Shown: positions 1-12,607, numbered from the stretch's first letter. The stretch: DNA of 64,000 nucleotides from Primulina eburnea (GCF_022965805.1 NC_133101.1:13301054-13365053), one strand, 5' to 3'. Notes: generated by a model from the sequence alone, not told the origin. Made by a program: numbers and translations.

Positions 1-1551
1 AAATTCTGCGCGTGGGAAGTGTATTGATTTGTTTGCTGTCTCTCGTCGTTCCAGTGGCCATTTGATTGACCATGGCACGATCTAGACATCTAGGGGTATG
101 GTATGAACCGTGGCTAAGGGCCATAGGCCAACCAAGATCCACACCATTCCACCAAAACCGAACCATACGTTGAAAAAGGGGAGGCCGAAAGTGTGCTAGG
201 CTTGTTCTTGTTGTTTTATTTGAAAACAGATTCACCATGGACCAAGCCACCAAAAGGACGACTTAGTCACATCTTAGACATGCTAGGGAAGTGATATAAC
301 CATGGCTATAGGCCTTTTGGGCAACCATGATCAGAACTTCTCCCTTTGGCAACAAGCTGAATTTTTCGAACTCAATATGACACTCGCGGGGAAAGTGATG
401 TCATTTCTGAATTCCAGTGAGTATGGGGCTGGAACCAACGTTCTTTCATGATCCTAACATGTCCTAGTACATGTCTACATGCAGCCTCGAGCCCCTGGAA
501 CGAGCCATCCCTGAAATCGAAAAGAAGCATACCCAACGTGAAGCATAATAGAAACGAAATCGGTGCAGAAATTATTTCTTGTTCTTGTTGAAAATTTCGG
601 TTTTTACATGAAAGGATGATCATGAAACACAAAAATAATGATAGTATGACTTGATTGAAGAGTCAAGGAAAAATATATGCATGCCTGGTTTCGTTTTGAA
701 AGAAATCGAAAGAACGAGACGATCCGGCGCGGAGGAGGTGGAGCGCTTCCTTTCCTACCTTACTAGCTCTCGATTTTTTTCTCTCTAGTTTCCTCTAGTG
801 CTAGCCACGATTTTTCTCTCCAAAATCACTCTCAATTTCGAGACTAAGGGAGGGGGAATGGTGGTTAAGAGGGTGAGGAGAATGGGTGCAAAATATAGGA
901 AAAAATCAAGACCAAGTCTACCTCTCATTCAAATTTTGAATTGGTTTGATCAAGTCTTTTTGGGGGGAGCATGGCCGATATTATCCATGATAAATAGACT
1001 AGGATATTGCTTATTAATAAACTAATTAAGGTTGATCAATAATTAAAAAGATTATCGTGCTAAAAAAATGACAAAGAATGGGTCAAAGGTGAGTTGGCAT
1101 ATAATTGCTTATTCTACTAAGGAGTGGCCGAAAAATTCACTAATAAATGGAGGGGCATTATTTTCTAACTAGTAAATTTATAACCCTTAAAAGCCTCACT
1201 AATCTTTTAATAATTTAGTGAGCTAACCCCTTAATTAAGAAACTTAAATGAATTTATTTTCTACTCACCTCAAGTTGCTTAAATAAATCCTCAAACTTCC
1301 TTTTTAACTTAAATTAACTTACTTGCTAGCTAAATTAAATTCTGGAAATATTTTCTGAATCTTAAATTTTATTTCTAAAATCCAACTCCAGTCCGGCCTC
1401 ACTGAAATAACTGAAAGAATAAAATTTAAACTACTGAAATAAAATAATTAACTTCAAAGAAAGCATTTAAATACTCATGCAATGAAGTCAATTTAATTTA
1501 AAATACTAGAATTATGCATGGCTTGTACGCAGTGTAATTACGGGTTCTACA
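1..1551 (-). mobile_element. LTR of a Ty3/gypsy element (family C), truncated by the window edge
   Basis: Read on the minus strand it begins TGTAGAACCCGTAATTAC at 1551, the same start as the minus-strand LTR ending at 10122 and close to the family B LTR start (TGTAGAACCCGTAAATTTG). Matching blocks recur near 8580-10120, for example the stretch around CCATGGCACGATCTAGACAT at 70-90 and 8622-8642. It interrupts CACTA-like DNA: the sequence after 1551 continues the GCGACGG repeats that are longer in the other two tandem units. The 3' end of the LTR lies outside the window, so a solo LTR and a full element cannot be told apart. Short ORFs inside it look spurious. Confidence 0.85.
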
Positions 1552-1618
1552 TTTTCAATTCCGTCGCTGAATATAGCGACGACTTTTTCAATGCCGTCGC
1601 GAACCTTTGGATGTTCAA
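1552..1618 (+). repeat. Stub of CACTA-like subterminal repeats (unit 1)
   Basis: Two GCGACG/CGTCGC motifs remain here. The sequence aligns with 30968-31030 and 43525-43590, the last part of the CACTA-like repeats in units 2 and 3. The rest of this unit's CACTA-like end has been replaced by the LTR to its left. Confidence 0.75.
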
Positions 1619-2518
1619 TTTTAAATTTTTTAATTTATTTCAAATAAAATATTTTGACTTTTTATAATCATAATTTAAATTTTCAAAACTAGCTATTATA
1701 AATAGATAAATATAAGTTTTCAATAGTTCAACTTTTAGAAATAGCTTGAATATCATCCATTATCACACTTTAAAGAAAGAAAGACATTTATCTTTTTTGT
1801 TTATCCAACTTGGGTATTTGGTAAGAGTAAATTCACTCGCATCCAAGATTTCTTGCTCGAGGTTTTTAACCTTTTCCAAAAACATCATGAAGATCAATAA
1901 ATACTTGTGAAGATTGAACGGGATAATGGTCAATTTTTTTTAGCTTTATAAAATGTGCCACCAATACCAATCATCAAACTTTCATAATATCAATTATATG
2001 ACATAAAATAAAATAATATGTATATAATTAAAAATATTATATATTTATAAAATTGGTTCGGTTTGGATTTTTCACCAAAACTTTGAACAAAACAATTTTT
2101 TTCGATATGATTAATTTTAAAATCAATATAAATCGATCGACTAAAAACCAAACCAACTATTTGATTTGGCTTTGGTTTCTACTCACCCCTAAATTGGGTA
2201 ATGCATGAGATTGACTAATGTTTCAACTTCATTTCTTCAATGCTTGTTGCTTCCTCAATATCCATTGTTTTTGCCCTCTAAGCGAGAAATCCCTAAATCC
2301 ACATAAAAATAAATATTTTTATTTTTTTAATAATATAAAATAGAAGATTTTTTTTAGTCTTCTAGTGTAGTCTAGGAAATACAAATATATGTAGGTTATA
2401 CGATGTAATTCGATTTGGACTATTCGAGCTGTTTCACAAATTAGGTCGAAGCATCGAATCCGCTTCACTCCAAAATAATAAAACGCCGCTCTGCTTTCTG
2501 TTTCAATTCTCTTCAACA
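1619..2518 (+). other. Upstream region of gene copy 1, no coding content
   Basis: AT-rich DNA that aligns through its length with 31031-31869 and 43591-44501. It presumably holds the promoter and 5' UTR of the WD40/TFIIIC-like gene. A poly-T stretch near 2320-2360 and a more GC-rich, CpG-containing stretch (2400-2518) precede the ATG. I cannot place a TATA box or start site with confidence. Confidence 0.5.
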
Positions 2519-5500
2519 ATGTCTTCCCGCTTCCAAGCAGCGGTGCTCGTATCAGCGCCTTGTTATCCGAATTCTGTTGCTTGGTCCGAAGAGAATCTGG
2601 TGGCGGTCGCTTCTGGTAGCCTCGTTACGATCCTGGTAATTGATAACTTTTCAAAGTTTGCTGATTTTAGTATTGAATTGCTTTGATGCAATTTTACTGA
2701 TACGATGTATAGCATTTGAGTCTCAACATTGAAATTGCTCAAGTTCAGAAGTATCCTGGCATTCAATCTGTTCTAGCTGAGTTTTTAGTTGATCAAGAAT
2801 TTTGGGCTGTCAAGTGATTCTGTTAGTGTGAGGATTATGCAGATGACATTATTAACCATGCACTGACATGAACAAGAATCAATGACAACTGATTCTGAGT
2901 CCAGTATTCTGTGATCCACCTGATGGGATCTGATCCCATGACTTAGGAAAGACAACTACTAAATCAATTGATTGCATATAATGTAATAATATTTCTGAAT
3001 AGCATGCTTATTTTTTAGCCGAAGATTTTTGCATTGTTATTGAATTTTAATGGCCAAATTTATGCTTACATTTTAATCTACCTGATCTTCATAACTGGTC
3101 TGGAAGCTGTTTTATGTTGGAGTTCAATACATGGTCTGATTTGAATTTGATAGAGAATCTTATAGTAGTTGGTCTATATAATTCATGTTATCTTACTTTT
3201 TATTTGTTTTTTCAAATTAGGATTTAATTTTATACTGTTTGATTTAGCCTTCGAATCACTAGTATATGCTTGTTGTTCACTTCTTTAGAATCCTGCTAAA
3301 CCTTCTGGAGCTGGATGTCGAGGTGTAATTTCTGTTCTCCCAAGCAAGCCTTTTTCCATTGGTGTCATAAATGCTGGAGGTACGTAGAATCATATTAAAA
3401 AATGAATTTCATAGTTTTGAATGAACTCATTGTATGTATGTATGTACACAATTTGGATGCCATTTGGATTTATGGGTTTGTGGTTTTACAGTGCAAATGA
3501 AAATTAATTTTGAGTTGAGGTTTCAAGTACTTTTTATTTTCTCAGGTCACTGCATTTGATTTTGTTTTCATTTTGTCACAGGGATAGATTTTCTCTCTGG
3601 GTGCTTGTTTCCAATGCATGTGTCGCGGGATACACGACCATGTGTTAGGTCAATTTCCTGGTCTCCTGCAGGTCTTGCTAGCAATGCTGGGTACTGATAC
3701 CATTACCCCTGATCGAAGTTTTTGTTTGAGTATGCAACGCAAGTTGCATCCCTGAATTAATTCTACATTTTGCTATGACTCGTGCAGTTGTTTGCTTGCT
3801 GTTTGCACCACTGTGGGAGGCATCAAACTTTACCGCTTTCCCTTCTGTGATTTTTCGGCTGAATGGATTGAGGTATTAAGTATTTTATAAATGAAGCTTT
3901 CAGGAAGTAGTGGTGGCAGGACCAGAATTATGGTTCGAGCTTGCTGTCTCTTCACTTTAATAATCTTCCTGAACCAAAAAAAATGGTGAAAATTTTAGCA
4001 ATGGAATTGTTTCAATTCTTGTGTCTATAGATGCTCTTAATTATGTTCTTACTGTTGGTTCTGTGTTGGCTATGAGCCCATGAGTAGATTCATATTTGTG
4101 CTAATGTGTAAATTTGTTGTGTTAGTACTGGAGGCTTTGTTTATGTTTGGAGAGGCAATACCTAATCAACATTTCTTTCAAAAAGAATTTCATAGCCCTT
4201 CAAGTTTGTTGTATTTACGGTTTTGTTGCTTACGCATAATAAATGTCATGAATTTGGAATCTAGTATGTTATCTGTGATTCCTAAATTTAATGTTTGTTT
4301 TTCACACATTTGCTAAAGTTATAATCTGAAATTTTCTAGGTTATGGACATATCAGAGATGATGTATAATTATCTTTCCAAGATCAATTTCGGAGAGTCTC
4401 AAATTATATCTTCAGAAAGTTTAGATGTGAGTTGGTTCTATCTTTCAACTTTTTCCTGATTAGCGTTTCTTGCATATCCCCATATACTTTTCTAGATGAA
4501 ATATTCTTGATGACATAACAATTAATGATATGAATTCCAACTATTCTTGGGGTTTTTTCTTTATACAGGTGATAGAGAGTAGAGATAATGCAGAATCTGA
4601 ATGCCCTAATGAGCCACCTGTATCTAGTTTAAGAAATGAAAGAAAATGAAGGAGACAGAATGAAACTAATGTACTGCACACTGCATTCACTATCTGATTT
4701 AGTTTTATCATTTTATTCCATGACATGAACCTCCATACTTACTAAATCAGCTTCAATGCAGCTACATGATTTCGTTTCAATTTGAAAAGTTGTGCATTTG
4801 ATATATGCCATTACATTGAATGTGTTGCTATTTTTATTAGGTTGCTGCAAAAAACTTGACAATGTAAAAGAAAACAATACATGGGAAATTATTCCCATAT
4901 CTGTTTCTGAAGGGACACCTCTGAAGATCAAAGAATGCAATGTTCAACTAATAACGGCACAACAATATGCTTCTCGCATTAATGCAATGCTGACACCCCT
5001 TATTGTGGCTTGGTCACCGATTCTGAGGACATCTGAAGATTGGGTTTCTATTCCTCATAAATCCTCGGGCTGCTGCTCTATTCTTGCTACTGGATTGAAA
5101 TGTGGTCTAATTTCATTCTGGAGAATTGATGCACCAGAGATTTATTCCATTATTACCCCTGAACTCCCATGTAAAGCATCAAATGGTGGCTTTCTCAAGG
5201 CACTTGATACATGCATCACATTGTAAGTTCTCAATACCTTTTTTGGCATATGATTTATCTTGTAAAATAACAATCAGGTCACTGGTTTAGCTTGGGCTTT
5301 TGATGGACTCTGCTTGTACAGCTGCTGCCAGGTAATAAATATTGAAAGAAGTGTTTATTGATATAAATATGAATTTTAGTATTAAGGGAGTGTTAGTTCA
5401 ACAGATATTAAAAATTAAAAAATCCATGTTAATTGCTTTTGTTATCAAGTAATGCCTCAAGCAGAAAGCCTTGAGGTTGAAAAGCTTGGTAGCCCTCCAG

Positions 5501-5915
5501 ATTATTTGATCAGTTCATGTATTACATGACAACTCTATGAAAGCGTGGAATTTAGTTGGGAAAGCACTAAGGGAAATACACATTCCTTCAAATACTCCTG
5601 GTTTGAATAGCTCCCCGGATGTATGCATTAATTTTTCATGTTTACTTCTGTTTTAAATTTGCATATTTGTTTCCAATAGACTCTAGATTTTCTCTGCAGG
5701 TTCCATATGTATATGATTCTTGCTTTGGTCTGGCAGTATCTCATGGGAGCTTGGCAATTGCTGTGGTATCATATTCCATCCGTCCATTCTCTTATAGTTG
5801 GAATGTCCATGAACTTATCCTGAATATTGTACTAGTTTTTCTCTCTTATCAAATTTTAAGTCAAAATAATAAACTCACTCGATGTAGCGATTCAAGATTT
5901 GAAGAAAAAACTGAA

Positions 5916-7123
5916 TTCTTGGTCGGCTTTTAGCCTATGGCCTTGGACTTTACAGTGCCTCATTAAGTTAGGAAGGTCATGTTTTTGACCGTTCATGATT
6001 CGGATCATTTTTGAGGTCGTACGAGAATTTACGGTGCGATGTGCCAAATTGAATCTCGAAAGAGCGTTTCATGTTTTTGCCTCCATTCACCTAGATTTCG
6101 ACCCTCATTATTTTAGGATCATTAATTCATCAGTTTTAGCGTATTTTAATCATGACTATACATTGGTTAAGTGTTGGTTCGGGTTGGTTCGGAGTCATGA
6201 TTAAATACGAAGTCGTCGAGCGTCATTGTCGCATTTTTGAACTTAAATTGCATAGTTGGTCAAGTAGAAGCTATTGCATATTTTTCATGGCATATTTAGG
6301 TTGCAGCGAGCCTGGGAACGATCCAATCCACGTGGTAAAATAGTACAGGATATTCCATTACGCCATTTAATTATATGACGTGCATAAAAATAGAAAATAC
6401 TTATTTTTGAGATTTATGCAATATTGCTTGTGGTCAATTCACTATCATGGGAGCATTATTTTACCGGTCGCCAATGACCGATCAGTTCAGTTTGGTACCC
6501 CGATCGCCAGTGACCGATCAGTTCAGTTTGGTACCCCTGGTAGCCAGTTGCCGGTCAGTTCAGTTCAGTGCAGAGGCCACTTGCGTAGACCATAATCTCA
6601 ACAGAAAAATTATTACACATTATTTCAGTACAGGGCTCCAAGGAGCAAACATTTTTACTATGATTTTCAGTTCAGTTATGCACGTATTATAATTGATCAG
6701 GACAAGTTATTTTCAGTATGCCTCATGACATGTTAATTTTACTCCCATGCAAATTTTACTATATTATTTACTCGTTACCTACGATATATGCATGCTGAGT
6801 CTTTAGGCTCACTAGACTTGATTGTTGTAGGTACTGATGAGGTTGGGGCCGAGGGCGGGGACCAGTGAGCCAGCTTGGGTCGGCAGTAGTGGCACCCGAG
6901 GACCTCAGTACAGTATTTATTATTATTTGATGGCTCAAACATTTTAATTATCGTGGGATAAACTTTTTACTGTTATTTCGAAAATGTTAATTTCTTCCGC
7001 TGCCATTTTAAACATCAAACTTTTTGTATCAGTTCATTTATGATTGAGGCAATTTTTAATTATTTAAAAGAAAAATTTTAAATTTTCCGCAATTTTCCAA
7101 GGAAGGATTCCTAGGTCTTCACA
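5916..7123 (+). mobile_element. 3' part of a family C LTR, left arm of the foldback
   Basis: Enters abruptly after the gene sequence GAATTC at 5918 (TTCT is shared at the join) and runs to a normal LTR end, CTTCACA, at 7123. It is related to the 3' part of the family B LTR at about 49600-50786. It includes the CCGGTC/CAGTTCAGTTTGG repeats, a TATA-like ATATATG near 6785 and the conserved CATGCTGAGTCTTTAG stretch after it. The first 5916-6890 is nearly the exact reverse complement of 7350-8326. The 5' half of the LTR is missing on this side. Confidence 0.85.
6462..6570 (+). repeat. Three tandem copies of a ~34-bp LTR repeat
   Basis: Three units resembling CCGGTCGCCAGTGACCGATC followed by AGTTCAGTTTGGTACC, with drift between units. 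The mirror copy is at about 7676-7775, and related repeats occur in the family B LTRs at 50124 and 58185. The position, upstream of the TATA-like box, would fit an LTR enhancer, but that is inference. Confidence 0.8.
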
Positions 7124-7128
7124 CTACT
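7124..7128. repeat. Target site duplication of the intron LTR (inverted copy)
   Basis: CTACT here is the reverse complement of AGTAG at 10123-10127. Both flank the true ends of the family C LTR (...CTTCACA at 7123 and the minus-strand TGTAGAACCC at 10122). Unit 2, without the insertion, has a single AGTAG in ACAGTAGTCATA near 36073. The flanks show a normal 5-bp integration that was later rearranged. Confidence 0.85.
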
Positions 7129-7349
7129 GTTCCGGAGAGATGAAATTTCGATCTTTCTATTTTCCTCTTTATTTTTATTTTCAGTAAATTTTCTTTATTT
7201 TTGTAAAGGGCAAGAAGCAAGATATTGACCAATCTCATCTGAAACATAATATGATGAAGTAAAAAATCAATTTTTTGGATGGTATGTTATCTAAGAGTTT
7301 TCTCAAAATGCTATGAATAGAATTCAGTTTTTTCTTCAAATCTTGAATC
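7124..7349 (-). other. Inverted piece of the host gene intron
   Basis: This stretch is the reverse complement of the gene-intron sequence found at about 35849-36074 in unit 2: it runs from the AGTAG target site back to the GATTCAAGATTTG sequence. It is therefore host DNA that has been flipped between the two LTR arms. Its last 30 bases duplicate, in inverse, the gene sequence still present at 5889-5918. Confidence 0.9.
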
Positions 7350-10122
7350 ACTACTGCCGACCCAAGCTGGCTCACTGGTCCCCGCCCTCGGCCCCAACCT
7401 CATCAGTACCTACAACAATCAAGTCTAGTGAGCCTAAAGACTCAGCATGCATATATCGTAGGTAACGAGTAAATAATATAGTAAAATTTGCATGGGAGTA
7501 AAATTAACATGTCATGAGGCATACTGAAAATAACTTGTCCTGATCAATTATAATATGTGCATAACTGGACTGAAAATCATAGTAAAAATGTTTGCTCCTT
7601 GGAGCCCTGTACTGAAATAATGTGTAATAATTTTTCTGTTGAGATTATGGTCTACGCAAGTGGCCTCTGCACTGAACTGAACTGACCGGTAACTAGCTAC
7701 CGGGGGTACCAAACTGAACTGATCGGTCACTGGCGACCGGGGTACCAAACTGAACTGATCGGTCATTGGCGACCGGTAAAATAATGCTCCCATGATAGTG
7801 AATTGACCACCACAAGCAATATTGCATAAATCTCAAAAATAAGTATTTTCTATTTTTATGCACGTAATATAATTAAATGACGTAATGGAATATCCTGTAC
7901 TATTTTACCACGTGGATTGGATCGTTCCCAGGCTCGCTGCAACCTAAATATGCCATGAAAAATATGCAATAGCTTCTACTTGACCAACTATGCAATTTAA
8001 GTTCAAAAATGCGACAATGACGCTCGACGACTTCGTATTTAATCATGACTCCGAACCAACCCGAACCAACACTTAACCAATGTATAGTCATGATTAAAAT
8101 ACGCTAAAACTGATGAATTAATGCTCCTAAAATAATGAGGGTCGAAATCTAGGTGAATGGAGGCCAAAACATGAAACGCTCTTTCGAGAGTCAATTTGGC
8201 ACATCGCACCGTAAATTCTCGTACGACCTCAAAAATGATCCGAATCATGAACGGTCAAAAACATGACCTTCCTAACTTAATGAGGCACTGTAAAGTCCAA
8301 GGCCATAGGCTAAAAGCCGACCAAGAACCCGAACGAGCCACGGAACCGCCGCAGCAAGTTGCTGTCGAAATACAGCAGCTGTGCAATCGCGAGTCTTGTG
8401 TTGTTTTCGAGACTACCGGCCATTGGGGCGTGAACCACCGACCAGAGACTCTTACTAACATCCCAAAGAATTATTTGAACCATGGCTAAGGGCCCTAGGC
8501 GAGCCGAGATTCGAAATATTCCAGCAACAACTCAAAGAGTTCACCCGAGAGCACCTTTGCGCGCGTGAGGGGTGTTTTGCTTCGCTTGCTGTCTCGTCTC
8601 GTTCCAGTGGCCATTTTATTGACCATGGCACGATCTAGACATCCCGTGGTAGGGTATGAACCGTGGCTAAGGGCCATAGGCCTACCAAGATCCACACCAT
8701 TCCACAAAACTTGAAACACACTTGCTGTCCAAGGTGCATAGCCGAAGGGGTGAGGGGGCTGTTCTTGCGTTTTTAATTAAAAACCGATTCACCATGGACC
8801 AAGCCACCAAAAAGGCAACTTATTCACGTCTTAGACATGCTAGGGAAGTGATCTAACCATGGATATAGGCCCTTGGGGCATCCAAGATCAGATCCTTTTC
8901 CTTTGACAGCACACACAGAATTTTCGAAGACTCAAATGGCAAGGAAGAAAAGCTGCTGTCATTTTCGATTTATGTCATGCATGGGGCTTGTTTAAATGGA
9001 CCATCACGGTTTTGACACACCCTAGTATGTGTCTAGATGTAGCCTAGTGAGCCTGGAGTCGAAGCATCCACCTGAAACCACAAAACAAGAGAAAACCGTG
9101 AAGTGCACAATGAAGGGCCGAAATCTGCATTCTTATTTTTTTAAAAGTTCTTGATGCATTTCGGTTTTTGGCATAAACTGATGATCATATGATGTTTAAA
9201 AATATTACTATGGCTTGATTGAAGAGCAAGGAAGAATATAAACATGCCTTGATTTCGTTTGAATGAAAAACGAAAGAATACGACGACTGGCGCGGAGGAG
9301 ATGGAGCGTTCTTGCTACCTTGTTCTACACTCGATTTTTCTCTCCTCTTTTAAGCTATGAACCTCACGGTTAACACTCTGAAATTCTCTCTGAATTTCGT
9401 GCAAGGGAGAGGGGGAATGATGGTTAGGAGAGTGAGGGAAGTGGGTGCAAAATATAGGGAACAAATCAAGACCAAGTCTCCCCCTTTTGAAATTTGAATT
9501 TTGGTTGAAAACAAATATTAGTTGGGGTGTTTTGTTGGAGGCTAGGTGGCCGATTTCCTCAAGCAATCTAGACTAGGATAATGCTTAATAGTTAATTAAT
9601 TAAGGTTGCTAAATAAATAAAAAGGTTAGCATGCTAAAATAATAAAGAATGGGTCAAGGATGATGAGTTGGCAAGGCATTGCTTAATCATCTAGGGACCA
9701 AAATTTGGTAATTAAGTGGAGGGGAATTGTTGCTTATTTACTAAATTTATAACCCTTAAAAGCCTTACCTATCCTTTAAATAATTTAGTGAATTAACACC
9801 TCAATTAATGGAACTTAAATGAACTAATTTCCTACTCACCTCAAGTTGCTTAAAAAATTTCCTAAACTTCCTTTTTAACTTAAATTAACTTAATTGCTAG
9901 CTAAAATGAATCCTGGGAATATTTTTTGAATCTTAAATTTTATCTCTTAACTCCAACTCCAGTCCGGCCTTACTGAAATAACTGAAAGAATAAAATTTAA
10001 ACTACTGAAATAAAATAATTAACTTCGAAGGAAGCATTTAAATACTCATGCAATGAATTCAATTTAATTTAAAATACTAGATTTATGCATGGCTTATACG
10101 TAGTCTAATTACGGGTTCTACA
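7350..10122 (-). mobile_element. Family C LTR lacking its 3' tail, right arm of the foldback
   Basis: On the minus strand it starts TGTAGAACCCGTAATTAG at 10122 and runs down to GGCAGTAGT at 7350, where it stops within the LTR and joins inverted gene DNA. Together with 5916-7123 it accounts for a complete LTR of about 3 kb, with some 975 bp present twice. No PBS, gag or pol is present, so the original insertion was probably a solo LTR. ORFs inside (for example near 7900-8250) mirror those at 6000-6340 and look like non-coding LTR sequence. Confidence 0.88.
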
Positions 10123-10127
10123 AGTAG
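10123..10127. repeat. Target site duplication of the intron LTR (direct copy)
   Basis: AGTAG, matching the inverted CTACT at 7124-7128; see that entry. Confidence 0.85.
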
Positions 10128-11760
10128 TCATATAATAATACCTAGGAAAAGGAGCTTAGTTGACTGAAATGACTCTAAGCAATGGAATCTCTTGATCCTT
10201 TTCTTGCACTTGGTCACCTTTTACCTTATGCTGAATAGATGTCATTGATACCCCTGTACTTAAATCTAGTTCTAAGAAGTTTGGTGTCTGTTATTTGCAG
10301 GCTCGAAGATTTGGTTCTGATTTATTAAATCCCATGTACCAGGAAAGGTGAACTTTTTAAATTATATTTTCTGGTAACAAATTATGAAATAACAACGGCC
10401 ATGTGGATAGATGCTTGCAACAAACAAGCACCCACATTTCTTTAAAAGAAAATTTTGATGATTTAGTCAAAAGCTGAATGGAAGCAATAAGAACTAACCG
10501 TTCAAACAGTTACCTATGTTTGATTGACCAACAAATGTGATTGTAATTTTACAGAACTCAGAAAGCTGCTATCGAGTTCCTTTCGATTGGAGGGCAGCAA
10601 TTGGACACTTCTTCCAATATATGTTTTGATATTGATTTCGGATCATTTCCTGGTTTCCCTGAGGTAGAATTAATTTGGTGGGAAAAAAACATATTATGGT
10701 CTCTGATTCTGTGTGGGAGTTTCAGCGGGCTTCTGAACATTTTGGATATTGTGGCAGCCCTCGTGTCTTTCAAACAGTCAATACCAAACTATGTAGAGCA
10801 TATTCTGCAGAAATGGTTGACATCTTATTTTGGATCCAATTTTGGCATTTGTACTACGTTCTCTTCTACGGCATTTAAAATTTTGCCCACTCTTTCAACC
10901 CGTAAGTTGCACCTCATCAATGTAATCATCAGGCATGTTGTGCTTAAAAATGATGAGGTGAGCGAGAGTAGAAAACACCAAGACTTGGAAAGATTCAGTA
11001 GTGCCATAGAGGAACAGACAAATGTATGGAAGGAGTTGCAGTTGTGCTGTGAAAATGAACTACGGAGAAGACTTGTTGGTTTATATTTTTCTGCCATTTT
11101 AGATCTTCTGTCAGATGTGCCAACAAATTTTTGCGATGTTGAATGTTGGCGTCCTGATGAATGGCCACAACTGGAGCACTAAATCTCACTTCATGAGAAA
11201 ATTGTCGAGGATGATTTAAAATTTCTTGCTGCCAAAGTTGGTAAAATTAAGAAGAGGTAATTCATGATGTTCTTATCTTTGTTGAACTTCTTTTGGTTCA
11301 TTCATGCACACATACATAGAATAGCATCTTAATATACTGTATCAATCTATTAGCTGAAGGCTGGTTCCATTCTTGCTTTATTAACAGGAGAGAGAGTTTT
11401 GAATATGAAGAACATTGCAGTTTTTGTTCAGCAATTGTGCCATTTGAATCAATAGAATACGCCATTTGTTCGGGAGTGAAGAATGGCAATGGAGTTGATC
11501 AAACCCATAAGCCACACCGGTGTTCTGTATCTATGCAACTTTGCCCTGCTAAATATTCCTGGTTTTGCATGTGTTGTCAAAGACGAGCTTCAAAGTTGGC
11601 ACCTCTAATTTTTTTCATGATGCCTTTGTACCCTTCCAATTTTAAATCTTTTTTCGAATCTTCAGCCTTCAAGAAATCTTTCTCACCATGTTGTCCCTTA
11701 TGTGGGATACTTCTACAAAGATTACAGCCTGAATATTTACTCTCCCCATCTCCAGTATAA

Positions 11761-12607
11761 CGAAATTCCTCTTTAAAAATTGTCAATGTAAAGTCCGCCC
11801 TCTCGATTGAAATCCTCAGTCAGCAGCCCCTTACAATCAATGATTTATGACAGGCCTCTATCTCCGTCAGCAGGTCCGTGTTTCCAATTTTTCCTTTTGC
11901 GGTGCTTCTAAGAAAATCCACTGATATGTCCTATACATAATAACTACCATGAAAGGATGTTTATTCTATTAATTGGTAGGAAAAATATGGTTGTATATTT
12001 GAATTTCCTAGTATTTTGTATTTGTTAGAGTAGATGTCCAGCGAGCCAACTTGTGGCTTGGGTTTTTATTGGCTCTAATGTAAAAAGATCTTTCTTTTAA
12101 TAATATTTTACGGTTTTTTACAATTATGACATTTACTTTATCTGTTTACCCATGTAAGCTGCATAGATAAAGTCCTTTGGTGCTTGTGTGCAAGTGACTT
12201 AAGTAAAAATGCTTCTAGAAAACTTTGAAAGAAAATGCTATATTACTTGAAAACTTGGTAGTTTACAATAAGAGCTTCACCCTATTTATATTAATCCTAT
12301 TTATACTAGTAGCTTTCTACAATGAAAGCGATAAATATCAACTCTGTAGGAGGTTCTAAGATCTACACTATTCTAGTTATTTCCATTCTATACTATTCTA
12401 AATGATTATTCTATGCACATAAGATTTCATAGAAAACTCTTAATTGATGAAATATGGAGAATGTTTTAGAAGTGCTTGAACCTCTACAGAGCACCTATTT
12501 AGAAGTTTTTGGAATGCACAAGAAGGTTCCGGTTCGTGATATTCCGCAACATCAATGAGTTCTAATAAAAATCTATTTATGAAATATTGGTTGATCACTT
12601 TGCAAAT
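11761..12607 (+). other. 3' flank of gene copy 1, no coding content
   Basis: Continues to align with 37710-38560 of unit 2. It probably contains the 3' UTR, followed by AT-rich intergenic DNA. The part from about 12030 (GTCCAGCGAGCCAACTTGTG) resembles a decayed LTR or other repeat, but I cannot assign it. No ORF of interest. Confidence 0.4.

Larger units (their letters stand above)
5916..8326. repeat. Long inverted repeat (two ~975-bp arms, 459-bp spacer)
   Basis: Arms 5916-6890 and 7350-8326 match in inverse orientation with only scattered differences (one is AATCTCGA against ACTCTCGA). The spacer 6891-7349 contains the LTR 3' tail and the inverted gene piece. The whole lies inside an intron of gene copy 1, so a transcript could fold into a long hairpin. 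Confidence 0.9.
2519..11760 (+). pseudogene. WD40/TFIIIC zinc-finger type gene, copy 1 (broken)
   Basis: Likely relative of the plant transducin/WD40 proteins with a TFIIIC 90-kDa-subunit N-terminus and a C-terminal TFIIIC zinc finger; the family recruits RNA polymerase III. The assignment rests on GT-AG exons shared by three copies, WD-like strands (VKIWQ and FEVWT in the sister copies) and a Cys-rich last exon (HCSFCS, CMCC, CCPLCG). Exons: 2519-2635, 3289-3379, 3582-3690, 3788-3872, 4340-4426, 4569-4670, 4841-5222 (fusion of exons 7 and 9), 5278-5331, 5528-5620, 5700-5765, 10301-10347, 10555-11256, 11388-11760. Lesions: TGA at 4647 (CGA in the sisters), one A lost in the run at 4849-4854, a deletion of about 0.6 kb at 5220, an acceptor changed from AG to AT at 5526-5527, an LTR foldback in the intron after exon 5700-5765, and TAA at 11180 (TAT in copy 2). 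The exact family name is inferred from motifs, not searched. Confidence 0.8.

Noticed and set aside
4080..4316. 78-codon ORF repeated in all three gene copies
   Set aside because: Lies wholly in intron 4; it is repeated only because the introns are duplicated, and it ends before the exon 5 acceptor.
6447..8248. Mirror-image ORF pairs in the intron LTR region
   Set aside because: They are the same LTR sequence in two orientations and have no domain similarity; explained by the foldback.
10675..10740. Extra intron inside exon 14 (GAG|GTAGAATTAA...TTTCAG)
   Set aside because: Possible GT and AG are present, but the frame is open through this stretch in both copies 1 and 2 and the encoded WWEKNILWSL looks like protein sequence, so I read it as exon.
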